Below, in pieces: positions 44,198 through 52,609 of a DNA stretch of 64,000 nt (the first letter of the stretch is position 1; the number at the start of each line of letters is the position of its first letter). Below the pieces are notes generated by a model. That model was not told the origin of the DNA. It searched no databases and was given only the letters and a program-made list of their open reading frames with translations. The stretch is from Anaerolineae bacterium (GTDB lineage: Bacteria > Chloroflexota > Anaerolineae > Aggregatilineales > UBA2796), in NCBI GenBank assembly GCA_019637555.1, contig JAHBVK010000038.1:1-64000 (forward strand), in the 5' to 3' direction. A program made the position numbers and the translations under genes.

Positions 44198-45391
44198 CTA
44201 GAGGGCGGAAATACGTTCAAACTCATAGCGCTGTTCTATCCGATAAGCATCAGGAGCAGCTGCATTAATCCAGTACGCTTCCGGCGCATCAGGATAGCGG
44301 AGGATTGTGGTAATCGCTGATTGCAAGCGCTCGCGGGGTTTGGGTGGCTCGCCAAATAATTCGAGCTGATGCCCAGCGAACGGGATCAGATCCGTGAGCG
44401 AGACGGTCAGATAGAGTACTGGTGCTGAGATCTTCATGCGCTGGAATACGCGCAGCACCGCGTCGGCAATATATGGCGTACTGGATACAGGCTGACGCAG
44501 CGCACTGCGTTCCCGCCGTTCCAGCCCTCCCACACAAGCAATATGCAAGCGCACTGTCCGCCCCATCTTGCCGGAGAGCCGCATTTTTCCGGCAAGTTCC
44601 GCCGCTGCGGATTCCAGCGCACGACTGAGAAACTGGGAATCGTCGACAGGCGTATCGAAGCGACGTGACACCTGCGCCACGATCTCCGGACGTGCCGGCA
44701 TGACGCGGGCAGGATCCAAGCCACGACAGATCTGGTAGAGGGTGTAACCCACCTTGCCGAACTGCGCATAGAGTGCTGCCAGCGGTAGCGCTGCCAGCGC
44801 GTCAATGGTCACCAGTCCCAAAATTGCAAGCCGCCGTTTCCGTTCCTGATCTATTGGTAGCAGCGTGATCGGCAGTGGAGCGAGGAATGCTTTGGCTTCT
44901 TCCGGCGGTACATGCGTTTTTCCCGTGAGCGCTCCGGCGTACGCAGTGAATTTGGCACTTGCCAGCCCATAGCGAACGAGCAGCCCGGTACAACGCGCTG
45001 CTGCCTGCTGCATCATTACCGCGTGCGCTCTAGCGTCGTTAACCAACAATTTCTCCAGATCCGCAGCAAAAACAGCGGATTGATCGTCATCGAGCCAAGA
45101 AAGCGAGTCCGTTTGCTCAACGAGCGAAGTAAACGTAAACAGCGCATTCAAAATCGCGTCGGTAGCTTGCTTGATCGCCTGCCGCGGCATTGCCATGTCA
45201 ATGGCGGCAGGGCAGAGCCACTTCGCTTGTTGAAGCGTCATGCCGATGCGCACTCCCTGCGTCCGTGCTAGAGCGCAGCAGGCAACGACCTGTTTCTTTG
45301 AGATCACAACGACAGGTACGGCGGCAGGAAGTCCACGCTGTTGCCGCGCCACGGCGCTAACGAAATGTGGGATAAGGAGTGTGACGATCAC
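44198..45391 (-). CDS. imuB: ImuB, catalytically inactive Y-family polymerase homologue
   Basis: This 397-residue protein has the Y-family order of palm, finger, thumb and little-finger domains, for example ACCALARTQGVRIGMTLQQA (finger motif) and LGLVTIDALAALPLAALYAQ (helix-hairpin-helix). The N-terminal strand that carries the catalytic acidic residues in Pol IV (DxDxFFA) reads IPHFVSAVARQQ here, so the polymerase site is absent, as is usual for ImuB. It bridges ImuA, DnaE2 and the sliding clamp. It is 3 bp downstream of imuA. A 638-bp copy of its 3' end lies at 25135-25772. Confidence 0.92.
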   Translation of the reverse strand: MIVTLLIPHFVSAVARQQRGLPAAVPVVVISKKQVVACCALARTQGVRIGMTLQQAKWLCPAAIDMAMPRQAIKQATDAILNALFTFTSLVEQTDSLSWLDDDQSAVFAADLEKLLVNDARAHAVMMQQAAARCTGLLVRYGLASAKFTAYAGALTGKTHVPPEEAKAFLAPLPITLLPIDQERKRRLAILGLVTIDALAALPLAALYAQFGKVGYTLYQICRGLDPARVMPARPEIVAQVSRRFDTPVDDSQFLSRALESAAAELAGKMRLSGKMGRTVRLHIACVGGLERRERSALRQPVSSTPYIADAVLRVFQRMKISAPVLYLTVSLTDLIPFAGHQLELFGEPPKPRERLQSAITTILRYPDAPEAYWINAAAPDAYRIEQRYEFERISAL

Positions 45392-45394
45392 GGA

Positions 45395-46117
45395 TTAGAC
45401 TCCATCTCCGGCAACAGTGCTGGAAAAGCCGATGGTGATGTTCACCGTTTTACCCGTTGCGCCATGGGGATTGCGCACGATTGTCACTGCCGTCCGGTAG
45501 CCAGAGATGTCACCGCGCCGCCGCAGCCACCTAACGCGTTGCACCTGTAACTGCACCGAGGCGACACCCGTGATCGCTGCCGAGGGGGCTTGTTCGATGA
45601 TGATCAAGGCACACGTCGATTGGCGGAATTGCGCTGCCAACTGGCTTATCTCGCGGCTGGCGATAGCCGTCGGGCGATCCGGCGGCAGATTCAGCACTAG
45701 CGCTATCGCGTCAGGTAGCAGCGGCACGATGCTCTGTATGGCTTGCTTCATCGTTCTTGGAGTGACTAACACAAGATTGTCGACGTCGATCCCGCAGCGT
45801 GCCGCATAATCCGCGTCAAACGCTGCAGTCATATCGATGTAGCCAATAGCGCCCTGCATTCCGGAAGCGGAAGCTTGGGCGAGCGATTTCAAGGCAATGG
45901 TGGTGGCGCCAGAGGTAGGCACACCTGAAAGGTGCGAAATCTGACCGCGCGGAAAGCCGCCAATACCAAGCGCGGAATCTAGCGCAGGAAAGCCGCTGGA
46001 AAGATGAGCGATTTCTTCGCGTCTGTCGCCAAGCTGGACCACAGCAGACGCCCCAAAACGTAGGCGCAACGAATCGACGGCTGCCTCCAGCCGCATTTTC
46101 TTCTCTTGATTATTCAT
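45395..46117 (-). CDS. imuA: ImuA, RecA-like SOS mutagenesis protein
   Basis: A 240-residue protein. I use the ATG at 46117 (MNNQEKKMRLEAAVDSLRLR) because AAGGAC lies just before it; an upstream ATG at 46159 would add 14 unsupported residues. The RecA-like core starts at SSGFPALDSALGIGGFPRGQ. The P-loop position reads SGVPTSGATTIALKSL, with Ala where Walker A has Lys, so nucleotide binding may be weak or lost. IGYIDMTAAFDADYAARCGID matches the RecA YIDxExAxDxxYAxxLGxD block. ImuA inhibits RecA-related steps and supports the DnaE2 mutasome. A LexA box lies 80 bp upstream. Confidence 0.9.
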   Translation of the reverse strand: MNNQEKKMRLEAAVDSLRLRFGASAVVQLGDRREEIAHLSSGFPALDSALGIGGFPRGQISHLSGVPTSGATTIALKSLAQASASGMQGAIGYIDMTAAFDADYAARCGIDVDNLVLVTPRTMKQAIQSIVPLLPDAIALVLNLPPDRPTAIASREISQLAAQFRQSTCALIIIEQAPSAAITGVASVQLQVQRVRWLRRRGDISGYRTAVTIVRNPHGATGKTVNITIGFSSTVAGDGV

Positions 46118-46197
46118 GGTGTCCTTAGCGCCGAAGCCAGATGATCGACCCACCCGCATGTCATTTTGAGGATCAATCGAGGATTGGGCTTCAAACT

Positions 46198-46211
46198 AGA
46201 ACAGATGTTTG
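46198..46211. promoter_or_regulatory. LexA (SOS) box of the imu operon
   Basis: AGAACAGATGTTTG matches the Gram-positive/actinobacterial LexA consensus CGAACRNRYGTTYG at 13 of 14 positions; only the first base differs. It is 80 bp upstream of the imuA start, in the right place for damage-induced control of imuA-imuB-DUF6504-dnaE2. Confidence 0.8.
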
Positions 46212-46805
46212 GTTAATAGAGTGTATGAAGATGACAACCGTTGTCAATAGAACAAGACACGAGTTGTCCTTAGCGTTGGGAGGTTCTAACCGAGCAAAAC
46301 CATATTCAAATGCTGAGGTAAATACCGAGGATAACTAGGGCGGAGCAGCACTATTGACAATAAACTGACGGGGTTCAAGCCACTTGCTTTTGAATCGCTA
46401 GAATCTGTTGAACACTAAACTGTAGATATCGACTTTCATAAACATCTACCTCAGATTATTGAATTAATCCTATTCTTGTCAACCTCAACGAGACGTCTGA
46501 AATGGTTTGGAGTTGTTGAAAATTCCTATGCCCTGACAGTAATCAGAAGTCGCTTACTTTCAAGGTATTGTGCATCAATCAGAGATTGCGAAGCCCCAGA
46601 TCTCCACGGAATCCTAGATCACAAATAGGCAGCCCTTACGTCATGAATCGTCTCAGAATCCATGTTCGACTGCCTCAGAGGATCAGCCATGGTGCTCGAT
46701 CCATGTGCTCGCGCGGTGAGGGGTGAGGTAACGCCGGTATAGCAGCGGGTTGAGCTTGTTGCAGTTGTCTGCATTCATCGCTCAAATCAGGTTAAAAGTT
46801 ACCGA
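46212..46805. other. Long intergenic stretch, no gene recognised
   Basis: About 600 bp between the imu promoter and the enolase-superfamily gene. It is A/T-richer than its surroundings and full of stops. Weak minus-strand coding-like text near 46540-46690 (SRIPWRSGASQSLIDAQYLE across a stop) may be transposase debris, but I cannot assign it. Confidence 0.4.
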
Positions 46806-47939
46806 TTACCAATTGGTGACTGAACCATCGCTCCGACGCAAGTGCGGGAGTTCAGTCAGGCTAAACGGATATCTCCTGATCGCTTCCCGGTCAAATTCAA
46901 TGCCCAGTCCGGGGCGGGACGGCGGCAGCAGATAGCCGTCCTCCCAGACAGGCTGATTCAGAACGACATCGGGAAGGCTCTCGCCAGGACGACGCGGTAG
47001 TTCTTGTACTGCGAAATTGGGGCAAGATAGGTTGAGATGCAAAAATGCGGCGGTGGCGACCGGACCAATCGGATTGTGAACGGCGAGATCGATGTAGTGC
47101 GTCTCGCACCATCCAGCGATCTTCTTCGCTTCGGTGAGTCCACCGCACACGCACAAATCGACGCGGGCGTAATCGATCAATTCTTCTTCGATAACCTGGC
47201 GGAAATCCCATTTGGAGCTGTACTGCTCCCCGGCTGCAAGTGGCACGTTCGCTCGGCTGCGGAGGTTGCGGTACGACTGCGGGTTTTCTACACGGAGTGG
47301 ATCTTCCATGAAGTAGGGACGGTACGGCTCGACCTCTTGGCACAACCACAGCGCATCCGCCAGATTCAGCCGCGTATGCACATCCATGCACAGTTCGATA
47401 TCGTTGCCGACGGCAGCACGCACTGCTTTGAACTGCTCGATTGCCGTTAGTACAGCCTCGCGTGGAAGCAGCGTGTTATTGGACTGCTCCGGCAAGCCCC
47501 AACGCAAGACTTTCCAACCTTGTTCAACCGAACGCTGGCAAGATTCCACCAGCGCTTCAACAGTATCGCCACGATTATGACAATAGGTGACCACTTTATC
47601 GCGCACCCGTCCGCCGAGCAGTTGATAGACGGGGACATTCAGCGCCTTACCTTTGATGTCCCACAATGCTACATCAATAGCGGCGATGGCGGCGGTTAAA
47701 ATCCGCTGGGCAGGGAAAAAGCCGCCGCGGTAGAGGACTTGCCAGAGATGTTCGGTGCGGAACGGGTCTTGCCCGATCAGCAGTGGCTTGAAATGTTCGA
47801 TTGCCCCCTGCACCGCAAGTTCCCGCCCGGTGATCCCCGCCTCGCCTACCCCATAGATACCTTCGTCGGTATCAACGATGACAAACAGAAATGTGCGCCA
47901 TTCTTTCGCTAGATAGCAGGTGATATCAGTGATCTTCAT
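46806..47939 (-). CDS. Enolase-superfamily sugar acid dehydratase (mannonate/galactonate dehydratase-like)
   Basis: A 377-residue protein; ATG 47939 overlaps the upstream SDR stop by ATGA and gives the family start MKITDITCYLAKEWRTF. The barrel carries the metal ligands in order: ELCMDVHTRLN (Asp), YFMEDPLRVENP (Glu), PLAAGEQYSSKWD (Glu), with the general base His in DLAVHNPIGPVATAA. The DVHxRL and GEQ/GExF motifs resemble RspA/ManD-type and galactonate dehydratases. It should dehydrate an acid sugar to a 2-keto-3-deoxy acid. The SDR 47936-48799 probably makes its substrate or a precursor. Confidence 0.87.
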   Translation of the reverse strand: MKITDITCYLAKEWRTFLFVIVDTDEGIYGVGEAGITGRELAVQGAIEHFKPLLIGQDPFRTEHLWQVLYRGGFFPAQRILTAAIAAIDVALWDIKGKALNVPVYQLLGGRVRDKVVTYCHNRGDTVEALVESCQRSVEQGWKVLRWGLPEQSNNTLLPREAVLTAIEQFKAVRAAVGNDIELCMDVHTRLNLADALWLCQEVEPYRPYFMEDPLRVENPQSYRNLRSRANVPLAAGEQYSSKWDFRQVIEEELIDYARVDLCVCGGLTEAKKIAGWCETHYIDLAVHNPIGPVATAAFLHLNLSCPNFAVQELPRRPGESLPDVVLNQPVWEDGYLLPPSRPGLGIEFDREAIRRYPFSLTELPHLRRSDGSVTNW

Positions 47940-48799
47940 ACAGTTGCTCCTACCTGATCGCGCCAATGGTACTGCGGCAGATAGCCGAGCAGCGCTTTGG
48001 CTTTTTCGCTGCTCATCAAGGATTGATAGGTTCCCAATCCAGCACGCAAGTGTGTGGTGGGAAAGTATTCAGCCATGAGATCGGCGCTCGGGCGCGTCAT
48101 CACCGTCTCATCGGCGGCGATGATAAAGTTTTCCGCGCCCGACAGCTCAGCGGTTAGGCTGAGGGCGACTGCTTGCGCCGCATCACGGCAATCTACATAG
48201 CTCCACAGGTCAAAGATGCGCTGTTTAGGATCATTCCAGAACGACGGGAAGACAGCGTAGTCCTCCGGCATGATGATATTAGAGAACTGAAGCCCGATAA
48301 ACGGAATCCCCGACCACTGGTTGAACTGGGCTGTCATTTGCTCAGCCAGCATTTTGGAGAGCGCATAACTTGAACGTGGCGAATACCTGTGCTGCTCGTC
48401 TATCGGCGCATAATCAGGAATCACTACATCGAATGGGAAGCCGTAGACAGTTTCGCTTGATGCCCACACAACGCGCTCTAGCCCTAGAGCAGCGGCGGCA
48501 TTGAACACGTTGAACGCGCTCAGGGTATTGTTGTGGAATCGCTGTGCTCCCGCGTAGTGATCACGATCAGGGCGCGGATCGGCGGCGAGATGCACAACTG
48601 CATCGAAACCGTACAGCGCCGCGAAGACCTGCCCGTACTGGGTGGTGTCACATTGACGGAAGGGACATAGCCACGCCTGACGATCCTGTGTCGGCGGGTT
48701 CACGTCTATATTGATCAGGTCATAGCCGCGGGCGAGCAATTCCTTGACGACATAAGTTCCGGCGCGACCACTACCGCCAGTGACGGCTATTTTTTTCAT
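47936..48799 (-). CDS. NAD(P)-dependent epimerase/dehydratase, uronate-dehydrogenase-like SDR
   Basis: This 287-residue extended SDR has MKKIAVTGGSGRAGTYVVKE (Rossmann TGxxGxxG), DAVVHLAADPRPD, and the catalytic YALSK (YxxxK) within YSPRSSYALSKMLAE. Size and the DVNPP nucleotide specificity region fit uronate dehydrogenases and small sugar epimerases. With the dehydratase it overlaps by 4 bp, it would oxidise a uronic acid or sugar to a lactone, the first step of oxidative uronate breakdown. GGGGG about 7 bp before the ATG is its ribosome site. Confidence 0.8.
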   Translation of the reverse strand: MKKIAVTGGSGRAGTYVVKELLARGYDLINIDVNPPTQDRQAWLCPFRQCDTTQYGQVFAALYGFDAVVHLAADPRPDRDHYAGAQRFHNNTLSAFNVFNAAAALGLERVVWASSETVYGFPFDVVIPDYAPIDEQHRYSPRSSYALSKMLAEQMTAQFNQWSGIPFIGLQFSNIIMPEDYAVFPSFWNDPKQRIFDLWSYVDCRDAAQAVALSLTAELSGAENFIIAADETVMTRPSADLMAEYFPTTHLRAGLGTYQSLMSSEKAKALLGYLPQYHWRDQVGATV

Positions 48800-48810
48800 A
48801 GTTTGACCCC

Positions 48811-49074
48811 CTATGTTGCGTAATAGCGCAGTTCTCCCGGCGGCAACTGCTTGTACTTCGGACGGGGAGACGCCTTGTCCAGTGCTTCAATGATACTGCT
48901 GTAAGCGATCTTGTGGAACGGGTACGGGTCGTTATAGCCAATAATGAGTGTAGCCCATGCAAGATTTCGCGCCAATCGCCCCGCTGCAACAGGACGCAGC
49001 TTGCCCACTGCCGAGCCTTCAGCCTTCGGTCTCGCGAAAATTGTTTCGTCCATTGATGTGCAGCATAACCACAT
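48811..49074 (-). pseudogene. Unrecognised 3' fragment upstream of the SDR gene
   Basis: The frame encodes 87 residues. The last 40 or so (YNDPYPFHKIAYSSIIEALD, KASPRPKYKQLPPGELRYYA) look like real coding sequence and end 11 bp before the SDR start. The pattern vaguely recalls the PRP-containing C-termini of sugar-binding proteins, but I cannot place it. The N-terminal part looks random, so it is probably a truncated gene cut near the comM fragment. Confidence 0.35.
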
Positions 49075-49197
49075 CGTGGCTCTATGACTGAAGGAAAACT
49101 AGGGTAGTCTGATGCTCCGGAGGGGGGCCTCACCTACTCAATCAACCTGTGCCCGGAACCACGTTGCCCTACCATATATCCTAAAATCGACATACAC

Positions 49198-49284
49198 ATT
49201 GCAGACTTAGCGGCAAGCGAGGTGATTAGGACTGAGCACGTTGCCGAAGCAGTGCAATACAGGTCAAGAATCTTGGTCAGCTAA
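49198..49284 (+). pseudogene. comM: comM/yifB C-terminal stub
   Basis: ATTGCAGACTTAGCGGCAAG onward encodes 28 residues, IADLAASEVIRTEHVAEAVQ then YRSRILVS and stop, matching the final residues of the intact ComM at 15680-17212. DNA identity is roughly 88%, so it comes from a different allele. Homology starts abruptly at 49198. It has the same strand as the N-terminal stub at 15260, 33.7 kb away. Confidence 0.85.
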
Positions 49285-49309
49285 CTGCTAAAGTGGGCAA
49301 CTTTAGCAG
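49285..49309 (+). terminator. Hairpin directly after the comM stub
   Basis: CTGCTAAAGT (49285-49294) pairs perfectly with ACTTTAGCAG (49300-49309) around GGGCA, beginning at the base after the stop codon. The intact comM copy keeps only GTGCTAAAGCG at the same place, with no second arm. The hairpin is probably the original comM terminator. Confidence 0.65.
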
Positions 49310-49418
49310 ATGGACTTGTCCCTGACGTTAGGAAGGTTGCTGAAGGACTGCTTGCCGAGCTTGATACTTAATTGCAGCGCTAAACAAATTGCCCCCAGCA
49401 ACCAAGTTGGCAGTCATG

Positions 49419-50456
49419 CTAAGCAAACAGACCGGGAGTCTTTGGCTGTTCGACGGCACATTTCACGCCTTCGGCGACAGAGCGTTCGATAGCTTCACAA
49501 ACCAAAACAGTCGATAGCGCTTGCTGGGGAGAAACGATAGGGCTGTTCCCCGTGCGCACACAATCGAGAAAATGCGCAAACTCATCACGGTAGACGCCGC
49601 TGATTTGTCCAAATACGGTCTTGTCAAAACTGTACGGCGGTGTAATTGGCTCGGATGTATTGGGTTGGTAAACGACCACTCCTGCGGTGTTGGTCTCAAT
49701 TTGGACTGCCCCCTTGGTTCCCATGAGCAGGAGTGATGAGCCGATCCGCCGACTCGCCGCACCATTGGGGCGAATCCATGAATTCTCCAGCATGCCGATA
49801 GCGCCGTTCTCAAAGCGCAACAGCGACATCACGGTATCGTCTGTATTAAATCTAGCCATCTGTTTGCGTACACTTGTTGAGGTCACTTCAATGATAGGAG
49901 AGCCGGCAATCCATTGGATGGCATCAACACTGTGTGAACCGAGATAAAAGCTTATGCTAACCCGACCAGCTAATCGCTCCGCATCGGCTGTCGACGTAGT
50001 ACGGCGAGCAGTGAGATGCACAATCTCGCCAACTTTGCCGTTCCTAACGGCTCGATATGCCTCGCCATAGTGGGGATCAAAACGCAAAATGTGTCCTACC
50101 ATTAGCGTTACGCCTGCCAGTTGGCAACTCTCGACGATTGCCTGCGCATCTGCAGATGTCGTTGCCAGCGGCTTCTCGAGTAGTATGTGTTTGCCAGCCT
50201 GTGCCGCAGCGATGGCAGGAGCACGATGGAATGCATCAGGGGTGGCGATCACTACCGCATCCAGATCGGCTTGACTTAATAGTTCTGTGTAGTCAGTGAA
50301 CGTTGGGATGCCTAGTTGTTCACGCATTTTTAGTGTGCGATCAGCATCTATGTCAGCAACGCCAATTAGCTTGGCATCGGGGAATTGCACGGCTAATTGT
50401 GCAAACAGTGAACCCATTAAGCCTAAGCCGATGACCCCGATTCCTACTTGTTTCAA
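49419..50456 (-). CDS. Gfo/Idh/MocA-family oxidoreductase
   Basis: A 345-residue protein with the N-terminal Rossmann fold GIGVIGLGLMGSLFAQLAVQ, ADIDADRTLKMREQ, and the family EKP motif in HILLEKPLATTSADAQ near residue 95. SHSVDAIQWIAGSP contains the Asp/His substrate pair of inositol-dehydrogenase-like members. It oxidises a sugar or inositol hydroxyl with NAD(P). It lies downstream of the ABC permeases on the same strand, 73 bp after the last one, so it probably acts on the imported compound. Confidence 0.88.
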   Translation of the reverse strand: MKQVGIGVIGLGLMGSLFAQLAVQFPDAKLIGVADIDADRTLKMREQLGIPTFTDYTELLSQADLDAVVIATPDAFHRAPAIAAAQAGKHILLEKPLATTSADAQAIVESCQLAGVTLMVGHILRFDPHYGEAYRAVRNGKVGEIVHLTARRTTSTADAERLAGRVSISFYLGSHSVDAIQWIAGSPIIEVTSTSVRKQMARFNTDDTVMSLLRFENGAIGMLENSWIRPNGAASRRIGSSLLLMGTKGAVQIETNTAGVVVYQPNTSEPITPPYSFDKTVFGQISGVYRDEFAHFLDCVRTGNSPIVSPQQALSTVLVCEAIERSVAEGVKCAVEQPKTPGLFA

Positions 50457-50529
50457 GGCAGCACTCTCCAGTGTTTATTCAACTGAGAATTACCGAAGGT
50501 AAAAAGCTACAACTAACATTTGGCTCCCA

Positions 50530-51459
50530 CTATCCTTTGAGTGCACCGAGCGTGATTCCTTTCAGGAAGTAGCGCTGCAACAAGAAAAACACCACAAACA
50601 TAGGAATCGCCGCCCATGTCGCTCCTGCCATCAGCACTCCATAATCACGCATTCCGGACCCCAATTCAAACAGTTGGAAGGAAGTTAGTCCAACGGTCAA
50701 TACGCGCATATCGGCGGTATTAGTCACAATTAGGGGCCAGAAAAACTCCGCCCATTGTCCGGTAAAGACAAAGATGCCCAACACCGCTAGACCGGGCTTC
50801 GAGAGTGGCAGAATTATGCGGCGGTAGACGCCCCATTCATCGCAGCCATCGATCTTGGCGGCGTCGATTAGTTCGGAGGGTAAAGACTGAATGTACTGCC
50901 TCATTAGGAACGTTCCAAATGGCGCGGCTAGTCCCGGCAGGATCAGGGCGAAATAGGTGTCGAGAAGTTTTAGCCCTGCCATCATTCGGTATAGTGGCAC
51001 GACAATCGCGTATAGGGGGATCATCATCGAGCCTATATACAGCCAGAACAGTATATTGCGTCCGGGGAAGTCCTTCTTGGCAAATGCATAACCAGCCATT
51101 GAGGAGAAGAACAACTGGAAGAAAGTCACTGCGCCGGATACGATGAAGCTGTTCAACGTCCAACGCCAGATGCCAGAGTCAAGCATGATTGCAAAGTTGC
51201 GAAGCGTCAGTTCACGAGGAATAAGTTCAGGTGGTGTCACCATAATCGCTACTGATGGCTTGAAAGCCGTCACTACCATCCAATAGAGCGGAAATAGTGA
51301 GAAGATTGCCCAGATCACCAAGATGGTGAACCCGATCACAAAATAGACTTTCTCCGCACGCGTTGCTTCTCTAAAGAACTGCGGTATTAGCCGACTCAAG
51401 AGATTCCTGCGTTTCGGTGGCATGACGACTTCTACGTCAAGTTCAGCGAGCTGGTTCAT
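50530..51459 (-). CDS. Sugar ABC transporter permease, MalG-type
   Basis: A 309-residue permease. The long N-terminus is followed by six helices, the EAA loop SELIDAAKIDGCDEWGVYRR then IILPLSKPG, and a C-terminal LLQRYFLKGITLGALKG. It overlaps the partner permease by 4 bp (51456-51459). Confidence 0.92.
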   Translation of the reverse strand: MNQLAELDVEVVMPPKRRNLLSRLIPQFFREATRAEKVYFVIGFTILVIWAIFSLFPLYWMVVTAFKPSVAIMVTPPELIPRELTLRNFAIMLDSGIWRWTLNSFIVSGAVTFFQLFFSSMAGYAFAKKDFPGRNILFWLYIGSMMIPLYAIVVPLYRMMAGLKLLDTYFALILPGLAAPFGTFLMRQYIQSLPSELIDAAKIDGCDEWGVYRRIILPLSKPGLAVLGIFVFTGQWAEFFWPLIVTNTADMRVLTVGLTSFQLFELGSGMRDYGVLMAGATWAAIPMFVVFFLLQRYFLKGITLGALKG

Positions 51460-52421
51460 GCGTATTCGACCTCGATATTCACCGCTCGATATTGGAGAAT
51501 CGCCAGCACAACGGTTGCTACCAGAATAACGATGGCATACGCGGACGCCGGACCGAATTTGAACGCATTAATACCGGTCAGGTAAATGTCATACGCCACA
51601 TTGGAGGTAGACCACGCAGGACCGCCCTTAGTCATGATCAAAATCTCGTTGAAGATACGCAATGACGAGATAGTGGCAATGATAGCTACATAGGCAATCG
51701 CGGGTCGGATAAGCGGTATGGTAACGCTAAAGAATTGGCGCAAAGTACTGGCACCATCAATACGTGCCGCTTCATACAAATCCAACGGCACTGAGTCCAT
51801 CGACGCGGTTAGTAGGATGATCATGCCACCCCACCACTGTGTGTGCATCATGAACATCAGACTCGGTTTAGCAAGGCTGGCATTATTCAGCCAAAATTGA
51901 GGTTCGATGCCTACTACACTAAGCAGATAGTTCAACAAGCCGAATGTTGGCTCGTAAATAAAGCTCCAAACCAGCGCCAAGATAACCGATGATACAGTAG
52001 CAACTGGCAGATAGAACGCCGCCTTAAAAAGACTTTGCAACCGACGGGAAGGCAAAAAATAGATCAGACCTGAGAGCGTTAATGCCAGTATGACGCCAAG
52101 TGGCACCATACCTAAAAAGTAGACCGCGGTATTTTCTAGAGATTTGAGGAAGATCTCATCCTGAAACATATCAATGTAGTTTTCAAATCCTACCCATACG
52201 CGAGCGCCGCGTACAAAGGATTGGAAGCTGAAGACAATAGTATCCAGCACTGGATAGACCGAGAAAATCAGGAAGAAGAAGAGGCTCGGAGCAATGAACA
52301 GATAGGCAGCTTTGTTGCGCCGCATCGCCCGCCATGTGGTTTGCAGACGTTGACTGAAAGTTGGCGGTGGTCCGCTAGAGACTCGCCTTCGCCGTTTCCC
52401 GGCGGTTGACTGCTGCGCCAT
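51456..52421 (-). CDS. Sugar ABC transporter permease, MalF-type
   Basis: This 321-residue permease has a basic N-terminal tail, six helices and the EAA loop DLYEAARIDGASTLRQFFSV then TIPLIRP. It is the first of the two channel genes, downstream of the binding protein gene with a 188-bp gap that holds a strong hairpin. No ATPase gene is nearby. Confidence 0.92.
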   Translation of the reverse strand: MAQQSTAGKRRRRVSSGPPPTFSQRLQTTWRAMRRNKAAYLFIAPSLFFFLIFSVYPVLDTIVFSFQSFVRGARVWVGFENYIDMFQDEIFLKSLENTAVYFLGMVPLGVILALTLSGLIYFLPSRRLQSLFKAAFYLPVATVSSVILALVWSFIYEPTFGLLNYLLSVVGIEPQFWLNNASLAKPSLMFMMHTQWWGGMIILLTASMDSVPLDLYEAARIDGASTLRQFFSVTIPLIRPAIAYVAIIATISSLRIFNEILIMTKGGPAWSTSNVAYDIYLTGINAFKFGPASAYAIVILVATVVLAILQYRAVNIEVEYA

Positions 52422-52495
52422 ACCTCAAATCCTCATTTCAACTAAACTTGCTACTCATCGTCAAGTCAGCGAGCCATCATGATGATCGCTATTCG

Positions 52496-52532
52496 TTGAG
52501 GAGATGGTTGCTCAACTCAACCATCTCCTCAA
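52496..52532 (-). promoter_or_regulatory. Strong hairpin between binding-protein and permease genes
   Basis: TTGAGGAGATGGTTG at 52496-52510 pairs perfectly over 15 bp with CAACCATCTCCTCAA at 52518-52532, with a 7-base loop. It lies 78 bp past the binding-protein stop and has no U tract. It probably stabilises binding-protein mRNA or attenuates read-through into the permeases. Confidence 0.65.
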
Positions 52533-52609
52533 ATCATTTGTGCTTCATTGCCCACTAACCGTCAGCGCTTGCCAACCGTTAGAGGATATTAGCCAACAGT
52601 AGACGACTT

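Noticed and set aside
15452..49200. Short similarity AAAATGCGAC (after the comM N-stub) and AAAATCGAC (before the C-stub) as target-site duplication
   Set aside because: Imperfect, very short and expected by chance in A-rich sequence.
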